From Rhodospirillaceae bacterium (GTDB lineage: Bacteria; Pseudomonadota; Alphaproteobacteria; Bin65), in the NCBI GenBank assembly GCA_028819475.1, contig JAPPLJ010000030.1:62001-126000 (forward strand): a stretch of 64,000 nt of DNA. The letters are read 5' to 3'. Shown in pieces: positions 1 through 10,169 of the stretch (its first letter is position 1; each line of letters opens with the position of its first letter). Made by a program: the position numbers and the translations under genes. The notes beneath the pieces were generated by a model. The model did no database searches and had not been told where the DNA came from. It saw only the letters and a list, made by a program, of their open reading frames with translations.

Positions 1-428
1 AGGGAATCTTCTATCGCCGGCCTGACGTGCTGACCGTTTCGCTGCATTGCGATCCGGCGGACTATTACCCCTTCTTCGCCGGCCATGCCGATGAGCGCGG
101 CGCCGGCGACGGCACCGGCTGTCACCTCAACCTGCCGCTGCCGCCGGAGACCGGGGACAACGCCTATCTTTCCGCGCTCGACTCGGCGTTGAACCGCATT
201 GCCGCCTGGGGGCCGGACATACTGTTCGTCGCGCTCGGCGTGGACGGCTACGAGAAGGACCCGCTGCGCGGCATCTGCCTGACCACGCCCGGCTTCAGCC
301 GCATCGCCCGGGCGATCGGCGAGCTGAAAGTTCCGACGGCGCTGATCCAGGAAGGCGGATACCATGTGCCGGACCTGGGAAAAAACGTCTTCTCCTTCCT
401 CGAAGGCTTCGAGGCGGCCCACGGTTAG
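1..428 (+). CDS. Histone deacetylase / acetylpolyamine amidohydrolase family protein, 3' part
   Basis: Only the C-terminal part is in the window; the open frame runs in from the left edge (first complete codon at base 3). The visible residues include FYRRPDVLTVSLHCDP, YYPFFAGHADE, LGVDGYEKDPL and IQEGGYH. In class II histone-deacetylase-like enzymes the Asp of the VDGYEKDPL segment is a zinc ligand and the Tyr of EGGYH completes the active site. These zinc enzymes remove acetyl groups from acetyl-lysine or acetylated polyamines. The substrate cannot be told from this fragment. It converges on the MarR gene 26 bp downstream. Confidence 0.85.
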   Translation, partial: GIFYRRPDVLTVSLHCDPADYYPFFAGHADERGAGDGTGCHLNLPLPPETGDNAYLSALDSALNRIAAWGPDILFVALGVDGYEKDPLRGICLTTPGFSRIARAIGELKVPTALIQEGGYHVPDLGKNVFSFLEGFEAAHG

Positions 429-454
429 GGCGTCCCGGGTTCCTGCGTCGGCCG

Positions 455-916
455 TCAGGCGGCGGAGTCGAGCGCGTCGCCGCCCAGATTGTCGTAGACC
501 CGGACCAGCATCCGCTTGAGCGCGGCGGCTTCTTCTGCCGTGAAACCGGCCAGTGCGACCGTTTCGTAGCGCCGGGCGACCGGCACGATGGCCCGGACGG
601 TCGCCCGGCCGACCGGCGTCAGGGCGACGGCGACGACCCGCGCATCCGCATCCGGTTCCCGCCGGCGGTTCACCATGCCCCGGCTCTCCATCTTGCCGAC
701 CAGCCGGGACAGGGTGGAGATGTCGATCGAGGTCAGGTCCGCCAGATCGCTGATCCGCAGGCCGTCGCGGTGATGGAGCGCGGCAAGGACCCGCCACATC
801 TGCAGGGTGACTCCGTGCGGCGCGATCTCGCGCGAAAAGGCCGCCGCCAGTTCGACGCCCGTGCGGTTGATCAGGTAGGGGAGGTAGGCGGTGAGGTCGA
901 AGGACACGGCGGTCAC
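455..916 (-). CDS. MarR family transcriptional regulator
   Basis: A protein of 153 residues with a MarR-type winged helix-turn-helix around residues 38-100 (HRDGLRISDLADLTSIDIST, then the wing RRREPDADARVVAVALT). The start chosen is GTG 916, which overlaps the TGA of the upstream flavin oxidoreductase gene as GTGA, so the two are translationally coupled; GTG 907 is the alternative. MarR proteins bind palindromes as dimers and usually repress their own operon until a small ligand binds. A perfect 7-4-7 palindrome in the operon promoter (2016-2033) is the likely operator. The ligand is unknown. Confidence 0.9.
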   Translation of the reverse strand: MTAVSFDLTAYLPYLINRTGVELAAAFSREIAPHGVTLQMWRVLAALHHRDGLRISDLADLTSIDISTLSRLVGKMESRGMVNRRREPDADARVVAVALTPVGRATVRAIVPVARRYETVALAGFTAEEAAALKRMLVRVYDNLGGDALDSAA

Positions 917-1989
917 GCCGCTTTGCGCTGGGCCCGGCGGGCGTTGTGCTTGCCGTCGAAGTGGGGCGCGACCTCGTCCATGAACAGGTGCATCTGTTCC
1001 TCGACGATCGCCTTGTCCTTTTTGCCGACGTTGAAATAGAGGATCACCTCGTCGATCCCGGCTTCCTCGACCTCTTTCAGCTTGTCGATCGCCTTCTGCG
1101 GCGGGCCGAGCAGGATGGATTTGTCGGTCAGGTCTTCGCCCTGCATGTTCTCCAGGATGTCGACGATCTTGCGGAAATAATGCATGGTCGGCGGCGCCTT
1201 GGCCGGGTCGCCGGTGAAGGCCGGCAGGGCGCAGTGTTTGAAATAGTCCATCTGGCTGCTGCGACCGTAGCTGTCGTTCTCGTCGATATAGATGAAATAG
1301 CTGCACATCTTGCGGCCCGGCTCGGTGCCGGCGCGCGCGCAGGTCTCGCGGTAGGCCTCGGCGGCCTTGTCGAGCCCGCCATACATCATGCCGGCGGCGA
1401 ACGGCGCCCAGATGACGTTGGTGCCGTGGCGCGCCGCGATCTCCAGCGAGGTGTTGGAGAAGGAGGCCGTGTAGAACGGGATCGGGTTCTGCACCGGTTT
1501 GGGCGTGATCTCCATTTCCGGGATGTCGTGGAACTGGCTCTTGTGCGACCACGGCCCGTCGCCCCAGGCCTTGAGGATGATCTCGATGGCGTCTTCGAAA
1601 TATTCCGCCGATTTCATGAAGTCGGCGCCGAAGGGCGCGTATTCCCGCTGGTCGTAACCGCGCCCGGCGGCGAAATCGACCCGGCCGCCGGACAGCAGGT
1701 CCAGCGTCGCCCAGGTCTCCGCGACATGGACCGGATGGTGCAGCGGCAGCACGGCGACGGCCGGCGCCAGGCGGACGTGCTGCGTTTCCGGGATGATGCT
1801 GGCGAGCAGCAGGTCCGGGCGCGAATTGACGCCGAGGGAATCGAAATGATGCTCGCCGATCCAGACCGAGTGATAGCCCAGCCGGTCGGCCAGGATCGCC
1901 TGTTCGCGGATGTCGAGCACAAAATCGTTCGGCGTGCGCGGATTGTCCGGATAGTGGTTGTCGCTGAGCGTGAAATAGCCGAATTCCAT
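913..1989 (-). CDS. LLM class flavin-dependent oxidoreductase (luciferase-like monooxygenase)
   Basis: A protein of 358 residues with the luciferase-like TIM-barrel pattern: MEFGYFTLSDNHYPDN at the start, ADRLGYHSVWIGEHHF, RLAPAVAVLPLHHPVHVAE, and LSGGRVDFAAGRGYDQREY. Such enzymes use reduced flavin, usually FMNH2, and oxygen to oxidise small organic substrates. ATG 1989 is preceded by a GGGAG ribosome site and fits the family start; the long open frame further upstream is non-coding. It is the first gene of a two-gene operon with marR and is probably repressed by it. The substrate cannot be predicted. Confidence 0.93.
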   Translation of the reverse strand: MEFGYFTLSDNHYPDNPRTPNDFVLDIREQAILADRLGYHSVWIGEHHFDSLGVNSRPDLLLASIIPETQHVRLAPAVAVLPLHHPVHVAETWATLDLLSGGRVDFAAGRGYDQREYAPFGADFMKSAEYFEDAIEIILKAWGDGPWSHKSQFHDIPEMEITPKPVQNPIPFYTASFSNTSLEIAARHGTNVIWAPFAAGMMYGGLDKAAEAYRETCARAGTEPGRKMCSYFIYIDENDSYGRSSQMDYFKHCALPAFTGDPAKAPPTMHYFRKIVDILENMQGEDLTDKSILLGPPQKAIDKLKEVEEAGIDEVILYFNVGKKDKAIVEEQMHLFMDEVAPHFDGKHNARRAQRKAA

Positions 1990-2015
1990 GACCGTCGCTC
2001 CCGGCTGCAACGCGG

Positions 2016-2033
2016 TATTTGCATTTGCAAATA
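2016..2033. promoter_or_regulatory. Putative MarR operator (7-4-7 palindrome)
   Basis: The arms TATTTGC and GCAAATA are perfect reverse complements around a 4-bp spacer. The site overlaps the predicted -10 box and ends 26 bp upstream of the ATG of the flavin oxidoreductase gene. Size, symmetry and position are typical of a MarR dimer site. That the MarR encoded in this operon binds it is inference. Confidence 0.65.
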
Positions 2034-2058
2034 TCCTGCATGTATAGGGAGGTGTCAA
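2030..2058 (-). promoter_or_regulatory. Sigma-70-type promoter of the flavin oxidoreductase-marR operon
   Basis: On the minus strand TTGACA (2058-2053) and GATATT (2035-2030) are separated by 17 bp. The -10 box lies inside the MarR palindrome, so a bound repressor would block RNA polymerase. The predicted 5' leader is about 30-35 nt and contains the GGGAG ribosome site. Confidence 0.55.
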
Positions 2059-2060
2059 GG

Positions 2061-2205
2061 GCGTCCTTCGAGACGGCTCGGGCGTTCGCCTTCGCCTCCT
2101 CAGGATGAAGGGTTGTGTTTGCTTCACCCATACAGCTTCATCCTGGGGAGGGGCTGAGGAGCGATCCGTCAGGATCGCCTCTCGAAGCCCCGTCTCGAAG
2201 GACGC
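2061..2205. repeat. Nested palindromic repeat, family A, copy 1
   Basis: The outer arms (2061-2076 and 2190-2205) are 16 of 16 complementary, starting GCGTCCTTCGAGACGG. The inner arms (2095-2110 and 2136-2151) are based on CCTCCTCAGGATGAAG with one change. The same arms recur at 5904-6047. The element sits in the divergent gap between the flavin oxidoreductase and EamA genes and could form a large hairpin in RNA or a cruciform in DNA. It carries no gene. Confidence 0.85.
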
Positions 2206-2226
2206 CGACCCGAGGAGCGCGCCGCC

Positions 2227-3111
2227 ATTTCCGACAGACCCGCCGCCGTCGATATCCTGCTGCCGCTGGCTTTCGTGCCGCTGTGGTCGACCGGCTTCAT
2301 CTTCACGAAGTTCGGGCTGCCCTATGCCGAACCGATGAGCTTCCTGTCGGTCCGCTTCGCCCTCGTGGTGCCGCTGATGATCGGCGTGGCGCTTGCGATG
2401 CGGGCGGCCTGGCCGACGCGCGCCGAGGCCGGGCACAGCATGGTCGTCGGCATCCTGCTGCACGGGCTCTATCTGGGCGGGGCGTTCGTCGCGATGGCCG
2501 AAAGCGTGCCGGTCGCCGTCGTGGCGCTGATCGTGTGCCTTCAACCCGTGCTGACCGCGACTGCGGTCGGCGCGGCGCTCGGCGAGCGGGTCCGGCCGGT
2601 TCAATGGCTCGGCCTGCTGCTCGGGCTCGTCGGCGTCGCCATGGTCCTGTGGCGCAAGATGGGCCTCGACGGCGGGCTCGAGGCCGAGGGAAGCCTGACC
2701 GGCTACGCTTTTTCGGGGCTGGCCCTGCTCGGCATTACCGCGAGCACCATCTACCAGAAGCGCTACTGCGCCGACGTGCATCCGGCGTCCGGCGGGGTCT
2801 ACCAGTATATCGCCGCCGCCGCGGTCATCGTACCCGCTGCGGCGCTGACCGAAAGCTGGCGCGTCGATTTCGGCGCGCCGGAATTCCTCTTCGCCCTGTT
2901 CTGGCTCACCGTCATGCTGTCGGTCGTCACGGTCTGGCTGCTCATGGTGCTGATCCGGCGCGGCGCGGCGAGCCGGGTCGCCAGCCTGTTCTACCTCGTG
3001 CCGCCGGTCACCGCCCTGTTCGCCTGGATGCTGTTCGGCGAAACCCTGGGGCCGCTCGCGCTCGCCGGCATGGCGGTGGCTGTACTGGGAGTCGCTCTGG
3101 TGAACCGGTGA
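2227..3111 (+). CDS. EamA/DMT family transporter
   Basis: A drug/metabolite transporter-type membrane protein with two EamA halves and about ten hydrophobic segments. Family features are PLWSTGFIFTKFGLPYAEP near the N-terminus and a second half ending LFGETLGPLALAGMAVAVLG. It probably exports a small metabolite across the inner membrane. The frame has no ATG, GTG or TTG before GTG 2275, which would cut off the conserved start of the first helix. ATT 2227, nine bases after GAGGAG, gives MSDRPAAVDILLPLAFVPLW and restores a normal N-terminus, so I use it. GTG 2275 is the conservative alternative. The palindromic repeat ends 21 bp upstream. Confidence 0.82.
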   Translation: MSDRPAAVDILLPLAFVPLWSTGFIFTKFGLPYAEPMSFLSVRFALVVPLMIGVALAMRAAWPTRAEAGHSMVVGILLHGLYLGGAFVAMAESVPVAVVALIVCLQPVLTATAVGAALGERVRPVQWLGLLLGLVGVAMVLWRKMGLDGGLEAEGSLTGYAFSGLALLGITASTIYQKRYCADVHPASGGVYQYIAAAAVIVPAAALTESWRVDFGAPEFLFALFWLTVMLSVVTVWLLMVLIRRGAASRVASLFYLVPPVTALFAWMLFGETLGPLALAGMAVAVLGVALVNR

Positions 3112-3143
3112 CCCAAGGACGGGCTGTACGAAATGGAGTTTCC

Positions 3144-3171
3144 CGGAAAGCCATACTAGACAGGTTTTCCG
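3144..3171 (+). terminator. Hairpin between the EamA and exonuclease-like genes, terminator-like
   Basis: CGGAAAGCC and GGTTTTCCG pair as a 9-bp stem with one G-U pair and a 10-nt loop, followed by TCTTT. It lies 32 bp after the EamA stop and ends 22 bp before the next ATG. It may terminate the transporter transcript, or act as a leader hairpin for the lower-GC gene that follows. Confidence 0.45.
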
Positions 3172-3193
3172 TCTTTGCAGATATCGAGCGAGA

Positions 3194-3865
3194 ATGAGAC
3201 TTTCGAAACGTCACACCTGTATTGCCATCTCAACCACCGGACTCGACTCGCAGTCTGACCGGATCGTCGAAATCGCGTTCGTCAAATGGCGCGGCAGGAG
3301 CGCTATCTACAATCACTCGTATTTCGATCCTGGGCGCTCCGTTTCTGACGAGGCCTACCATCGCCATCGATTGGGCGCAAAGTTCCTCAAGGGTTATGAT
3401 CCACTCGGCGAAGAGGACGCCAAGGCAATTGTTGAAGTGATCGGTGATTCCATTCTCGTTGCATTCAAGGCGGAGTTCGTACTCGAATTCTTGAATTCGG
3501 AATTGAACCGCCACGGGGTGTTTTTGCCCCGCAGTCTACTTTCCGTCAGCCTGCAACCGGTATTCAGCGAACTCTTCGGCGTTGATCGCGTCAGCATGTA
3601 CCAAGTTGCGCAAGAACTGGGAATGCAGGGCTACGAAGATGCGGTCGCTGTCAAAAAGGATTTGAAGCTGGACCATTTGCCAGCGTTCGGCTCGGCGGCT
3701 GTAAACGCGCGGCGCGTCGCTGTCTTGTCCCGTTTTGTCAAAATTAAAGGCAATCAGGTAACGCTTCGGCCCGAGCATTCCAGTGAGGAACAAAAATCCG
3801 TCAGCTTCGGTATGGTTATCATCCTTGCGGCTTGCGTGGCGCTAATCGGATTCTTGGCAACGTAG
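3194..3865 (+). CDS. Membrane-anchored DnaQ-like (DEDD) exonuclease-fold protein lacking catalytic residues
   Basis: A protein of 223 residues resembling the DnaQ/epsilon 3'-5' exonuclease fold. ISTTGLDSQSDRIVEIAFV (about residues 12-30) aligns with the ExoI motif DTETTGLD...RIIEIG, but the catalytic D and E are replaced by A and S. VAFKAEFVLEFLNSEL (89-104) aligns with ExoII, HNAxFDxxFLxxEL, but lacks its H-N and D. An ExoIII-like Asp remains in QGYEDAVAVKKDL. Residues about 204-221 form a hydrophobic helix, a probable C-terminal membrane anchor. ATG 3194 follows a GAGCGAGA ribosome site. The gene is visibly lower in GC than its neighbours, suggesting acquisition. I infer a non-catalytic nucleic-acid-binding protein on the inner membrane; its role is unknown. 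Confidence 0.75.
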   Translation: MRLSKRHTCIAISTTGLDSQSDRIVEIAFVKWRGRSAIYNHSYFDPGRSVSDEAYHRHRLGAKFLKGYDPLGEEDAKAIVEVIGDSILVAFKAEFVLEFLNSELNRHGVFLPRSLLSVSLQPVFSELFGVDRVSMYQVAQELGMQGYEDAVAVKKDLKLDHLPAFGSAAVNARRVAVLSRFVKIKGNQVTLRPEHSSEEQKSVSFGMVIILAACVALIGFLAT

Positions 3866-4022
3866 GTGACTGTCGCTTCATCGAATCGTCGTGAATTTCT
3901 GGCCGTTGCTGATGCTCCGGTGCCACGGCCGACACTACAGCAATTTCGCGACACCCGGCTCGGCTTCCGCTACATTGCCGGCCGATAAGCCGGACATCGC
4001 AAGACCGCCGGAACTTTCGATC

Positions 4023-5648
4023 ATGTACCGCTTCGACCTCACCGAATCCTACATTCCCGCCCAGACCGACGATGTCGTGCTGGAGACGACGGTCGGCGGC
4101 ATCCTGCGCGAGGCGGCCAGTCAGCGCGGCGACGCCACCGCACTGGTCGAGATCGATCCCCCGTCGGTCGAGCGCAAGCGGCAGTGGACCTTCGCCGAAC
4201 TGCTGGCCGACAGCGAACGCCTGGCGGCGGCGCTGGCGTCGCGCTACGCGCCGGGCGAGCGGCTGGTGGTCTGGGCGCCGAACGTGCCGGAATGGGTGCT
4301 GATGGAGTTCGCCTGCGGCCTGGCCGGCCTCGTCCTGGTGACGGCCAACCCCTCCTACCAGAAAGACGAACTGCGCTACGTCCTCGAGCAATCCGGCGCG
4401 TCGGCCCTGTTTTCGGTGGCGAGCTTTCGCGGCAATCCCATGGCGGAGATCGGCGCCGCCGCAGCCGGCGGGCTCGACGCGGTGCGCGAGATCGTCGATC
4501 TGGACGATCCGGACGCCCTGTTCCGCACCGGCGACCGGCCGGCGGCGCTGCCGGAAGTCGCTCCCGGCGATGCGGCGCAGATCCAGTACACCTCCGGCAC
4601 CACCGGTTTCCCCAAGGGGGCCGTGCTGTCGCACCGGGCGCTGACCAACAATGCGCGCTTCTTCGCCCGGCGCACCGACACCCGGCCGGACTCGGTGTGG
4701 GCGAATTTCATGCCGATGTTTCACACCAGCGGCTGCGGCATGATCACCCTGGGCGCGCTCCAGGCCGGCTGCCCGGTGTTCCTCGTCAAGCAGTTCGATC
4801 CGGCCGCCGTCCTGCGCCTGATCGAACGCGAACGGGTGACTGCGGCCCTCGGCGTGCCGACCATGCTGGTCGCCATGCTGGAGTGCCTGGACCGGCAGCC
4901 CCCGGACCAGCAGCCATACGATCTGTCGTCGGTGGAGATCGCGGTCTCCGGCGGTTCGATGGTCGCGCCCGAACTGGTGCGCAAATGCGTCGAACGCTTC
5001 GGCTGCAGCTTCCAGACCGTCTTCGGCCAGACCGAATCGGCGCCGCTGATTACCCAGCACCATGCCGGCGAGCCTCTCGACATCGTCTGCAACACGGCGG
5101 GCCTGCCGATGCCGCAGACCGAGGTCTCGATCCGCAGCGTCGACGGGGAGAACCGGGTGCTGCCGGTCGGCGAGGTCGGCGAGATTTGTGTGCGCGGCTA
5201 TTGCGTGATGATCGGCTACCACGACAATCCGTCGGCGACCGCCGAAGCCATCGACGCCGAGAGCTGGCTGCACACCGGCGATCTCGGAACCCTGGACCGC
5301 CAGGGCTACCTGCGCATCACCGGCCGGGTGAAGGAGATGATCATCCGGGGCGGCGAGAACCTGTTCCCGGCCGAGATCGAGAACACGCTGATCGAGCATC
5401 CCGACGTCGCCGAGGTCGCCGTGGTCGGCCTGCCCGATGAGAAATGGGGCGAGATCGTCGCCTGCTTCGTCCGCCTGGAGCCGGGCCGGGAATTCGATCC
5501 GGAGGAATTGCACCGCCATTGCCGCGCCCGGATCTCGCCCCAGAAGACGCCGACGGTCTGGCAGAAGGTCGAGGGCTTCCCGCTCACCGGATCGGGCAAG
5601 ATCCGGAAATTCGCGCTGGTCGAAGACTATCTGGCGGCGGGCGGCTGA
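4023..5648 (+). CDS. Acyl-CoA synthetase (AMP-forming), AMP-binding family
   Basis: A protein of 541 residues of the ANL superfamily. The phosphate-binding loop is QYTSGTTGFPKGAVLSH, followed by FGQTESAPL, HTGDLGTLDRQGYLRITGR, KEMIIRGGENLFPAEIE and the catalytic-Lys region PLTGSGKIRKFAL. It activates a carboxylic acid with ATP and transfers it to CoA. Chain length and specificity cannot be read from the sequence, although the architecture matches medium- or short-chain FadD-like enzymes. ATG 4023 gives the family start MYRFDLTESYIP; the open frame extends upstream without similarity. It stands alone between a lower-GC gene and a repeat-containing gap. Confidence 0.92.
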   Translation: MYRFDLTESYIPAQTDDVVLETTVGGILREAASQRGDATALVEIDPPSVERKRQWTFAELLADSERLAAALASRYAPGERLVVWAPNVPEWVLMEFACGLAGLVLVTANPSYQKDELRYVLEQSGASALFSVASFRGNPMAEIGAAAAGGLDAVREIVDLDDPDALFRTGDRPAALPEVAPGDAAQIQYTSGTTGFPKGAVLSHRALTNNARFFARRTDTRPDSVWANFMPMFHTSGCGMITLGALQAGCPVFLVKQFDPAAVLRLIERERVTAALGVPTMLVAMLECLDRQPPDQQPYDLSSVEIAVSGGSMVAPELVRKCVERFGCSFQTVFGQTESAPLITQHHAGEPLDIVCNTAGLPMPQTEVSIRSVDGENRVLPVGEVGEICVRGYCVMIGYHDNPSATAEAIDAESWLHTGDLGTLDRQGYLRITGRVKEMIIRGGENLFPAEIENTLIEHPDVAEVAVVGLPDEKWGEIVACFVRLEPGREFDPEELHRHCRARISPQKTPTVWQKVEGFPLTGSGKIRKFALVEDYLAAGG

Positions 5649-5826
5649 AGCGCCCTTCAAGGGGGGCCGGAAGAGCGCCGCGCCGCGGGCTGGAACGCCG
5701 CCGCGCCTCTCGCCTGGCTCCCGCCTTCCGCCGCCATCTTCCTCCAGCATCGCCAGGGCATCGGCACGGAGGGCGCGGGCCGGTCACGGTCTTCAAAAAA
5801 TATTTCCTTTTTTTAGACAATATTCC

Positions 5827-5855
5827 TTGACACGGCAGTTCCCGCGCCCTATATC
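5827..5855 (+). promoter_or_regulatory. Promoter-like sequence without an assigned gene
   Basis: TTGACA (5827-5832) and TATATC (5850-5855) with a 17-bp spacer form a near-consensus sigma-70 promoter pointing into palindromic repeat A. No coding gene lies downstream on this strand. It may be chance in an AT-rich patch or may drive a short non-coding RNA. Confidence 0.35.
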
Positions 5856-5903
5856 GGCCTTGTCAACGCCCGAAATGCGCCTGCCGCGGCCGGCCGACAT
5901 CCC

Positions 5904-6047
5904 GTCCTTCGAGACGGGGCTTCGAGACGCAGTGCTGCGCACTGCTCCTCAGCCCCTCCTCAGGATGAAGAGGCATATTGGCCAATAATATCAGCTTCAT
6001 CCTGAGGAGGCCCGAAGGGCCGTCTCGAAACGCCCGTCTCGAAGGAC
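5904..6047. repeat. Nested palindromic repeat, family A, copy 2
   Basis: The outer arms GTCCTTCGAGACGG (5904-5917) and its complement (6034-6047) are perfect. The inner arms CCTCCTCAGGATGAAG (5955-5970) and its complement (5995-6010) are also perfect. The centre differs from copy 1 and holds an AT-rich stretch. The conserved arms with a variable centre suggest that arm pairing is what is maintained. Confidence 0.88.
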
Positions 6048-6365
6048 GCCGCCCCCGGTGTCGACCGGCGCTCCTACCCGGCCGGGAGGCTGGAAAATTT
6101 CCTAGCTAGAGTGATTTTGCGCACTTCCGAGAGGCGTGTTTCCAACGATTCCAAGGGGTTAGGGCCGACGGGCGCAAAAAAACATATAAGAATGATCGGT
6201 CTGTTTAATTTCAAAAAACAGAGCTATTTCAATGACTTGGGCAGCCTGAAATTGAACATTTGTTCAAAATCCGGCCGTTTTCCGGCGCCCGGCCCGCCCA
6301 GAGCGGCACAAAGCGGATGGAATCCCCCGCCATCTTCATGGCGGCGGCAACAGCGGCGCACGCGC

Positions 6366-9065
<2,700 letters not shown>

Positions 9066-9084
9066 CGGTAGCCGACTGCGCCGG

Positions 9085-10167
9085 TCAGGCGGCGAGGTGG
9101 AAGGGCTCGAGACCCGAGAGCGTCAGGCTGGCCGGCGCGTCCGGGACGCAGCGCGGCGCGACGCCCTCGACCGCCGCCCGGATCGCCGCGATATGCGCGG
9201 GCGTGGTGCCGCAGCAGCCGCCGACGATGTTGACCAGCCCGTCCCGCGCCCAGGCGCCGAGGAAAGCGGCGGTCTGTTCCGGCGTCTCGTCGTAGCCGCC
9301 GAAGGCGTTCGGGAGGCCGGCGTTGGGATGGACACTGATCCGCGCCGCAGCGACGCTCGACAGGTCCGCGATGAAAGGCGCCAGCTGCTCGGCGCCGAGG
9401 GCGCAGTTCAGGCCGATGGCAAACGGCCGGATATGCTGGACCGACGTCCAGAAGGCTTCCACGGTCTGCCCCGACAGGGTGCGTCCGGAGCGGTCGGTGA
9501 TCGTGCCCGAAACGATGACCGGCAAACGGAATCCGAGCGCCTCGAAGGAATCCTCGACGGCGAACAGGGCGGCCTTGGCGTTGAGCGTGTCGAAGACCGT
9601 CTCGACCAGGACGATATCGGCGCCGCCGGCGACGACCGCATCGGCATTCTCGCGGTAGATCGCGACCAGTTCGTCGAAGGTCACGTTGCGGTAGCCCGGA
9701 TCGTTGACGTCCGGCGAGATGGAGGCCGTCCGGTTGGTCGGGCCGAGCACGCCGGCGACAAAAACCCGGCGCGCCGGATCCGCCGCGCTCGCCGCGTCCG
9801 CTGCGTCCCGCGCGATCCGGGTGCCGGCGCGGGCGATCTCCGCCGCGTGATAGGCCAGGCCGTAGTCGGCCTGTGAAATGGCGTTCGCGTTGAAGGTGTT
9901 GGCCTTCAGGATATCGGCGCCGGCCGCCAGGTTGGCGTCGTGAATGCCGCGCACGATGTCCGGCCGCGTCAGGTTCAGGAGATCGTTGTCGCCCTGCAGG
10001 GGCCGGTCGTGGCGCGCGAAGGCGTCGCCCCGGAAATCTTCTTCCGTCGGCCCCGCCGCCTGGATCATCGTACCCATGGCGCTGTCCATGACCAGGATGC
10101 GTTCGGCGGCGAGCGCCTCCAGCGCGGCGGCGGCAGGGCGGAAGGACGTGTCGGTCTTGCGCTTCAC
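9085..10167 (-). CDS. Homocysteine S-methyltransferase module of split methionine synthase
   Basis: A protein of 360 residues forming a homocysteine-binding barrel. [13 protein letters not shown] opens the domain, and the three zinc-ligand cysteines are visible in IGLNCALG (Cys255) and VGGCCGTTP (Cys318, Cys319). In single-chain MetH this is the N-terminal domain; here it is a separate gene directly before the cobalamin-binding part, so the two products probably act as a complex. GTG 10167 starts two bases after the metF stop, which implies coupling. It could be annotated as a stand-alone homocysteine methyltransferase, but the adjacent MetH lacking this domain makes the split-enzyme reading stronger. 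Confidence 0.93.
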   Translation of the reverse strand: MKRKTDTSFRPAAAALEALAAERILVMDSAMGTMIQAAGPTEEDFRGDAFARHDRPLQGDNDLLNLTRPDIVRGIHDANLAAGADILKANTFNANAISQADYGLAYHAAEIARAGTRIARDAADAASAADPARRVFVAGVLGPTNRTASISPDVNDPGYRNVTFDELVAIYRENADAVVAGGADIVLVETVFDTLNAKAALFAVEDSFEALGFRLPVIVSGTITDRSGRTLSGQTVEAFWTSVQHIRPFAIGLNCALGAEQLAPFIADLSSVAAARISVHPNAGLPNAFGGYDETPEQTAAFLGAWARDGLVNIVGGCCGTTPAHIAAIRAAVEGVAPRCVPDAPASLTLSGLEPFHLAA

Positions 10168-10169
10168 GG

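Larger units (their letters stand above)
5649..6365. other. 717-bp intergenic region with repeat, orphan promoter and AT-rich patch
   Basis: No supported gene. It holds a promoter-like site at 5827-5855, the second copy of palindromic repeat A at 5904-6047, and an AT-rich stretch at about 6170-6265. The right end is the downstream side of metH, which is read from the other strand, and the left end follows the acyl-CoA synthetase stop. I saw no tRNA-like or convincing terminator structure. Confidence 0.7.

Noticed and set aside
3819-5750. 643-residue open frame antisense to the acyl-CoA synthetase
   Set aside because: High GC keeps the antisense frame open; the composition is Arg/Gly/Ala-rich with no motif, while the sense strand has complete ANL motifs.
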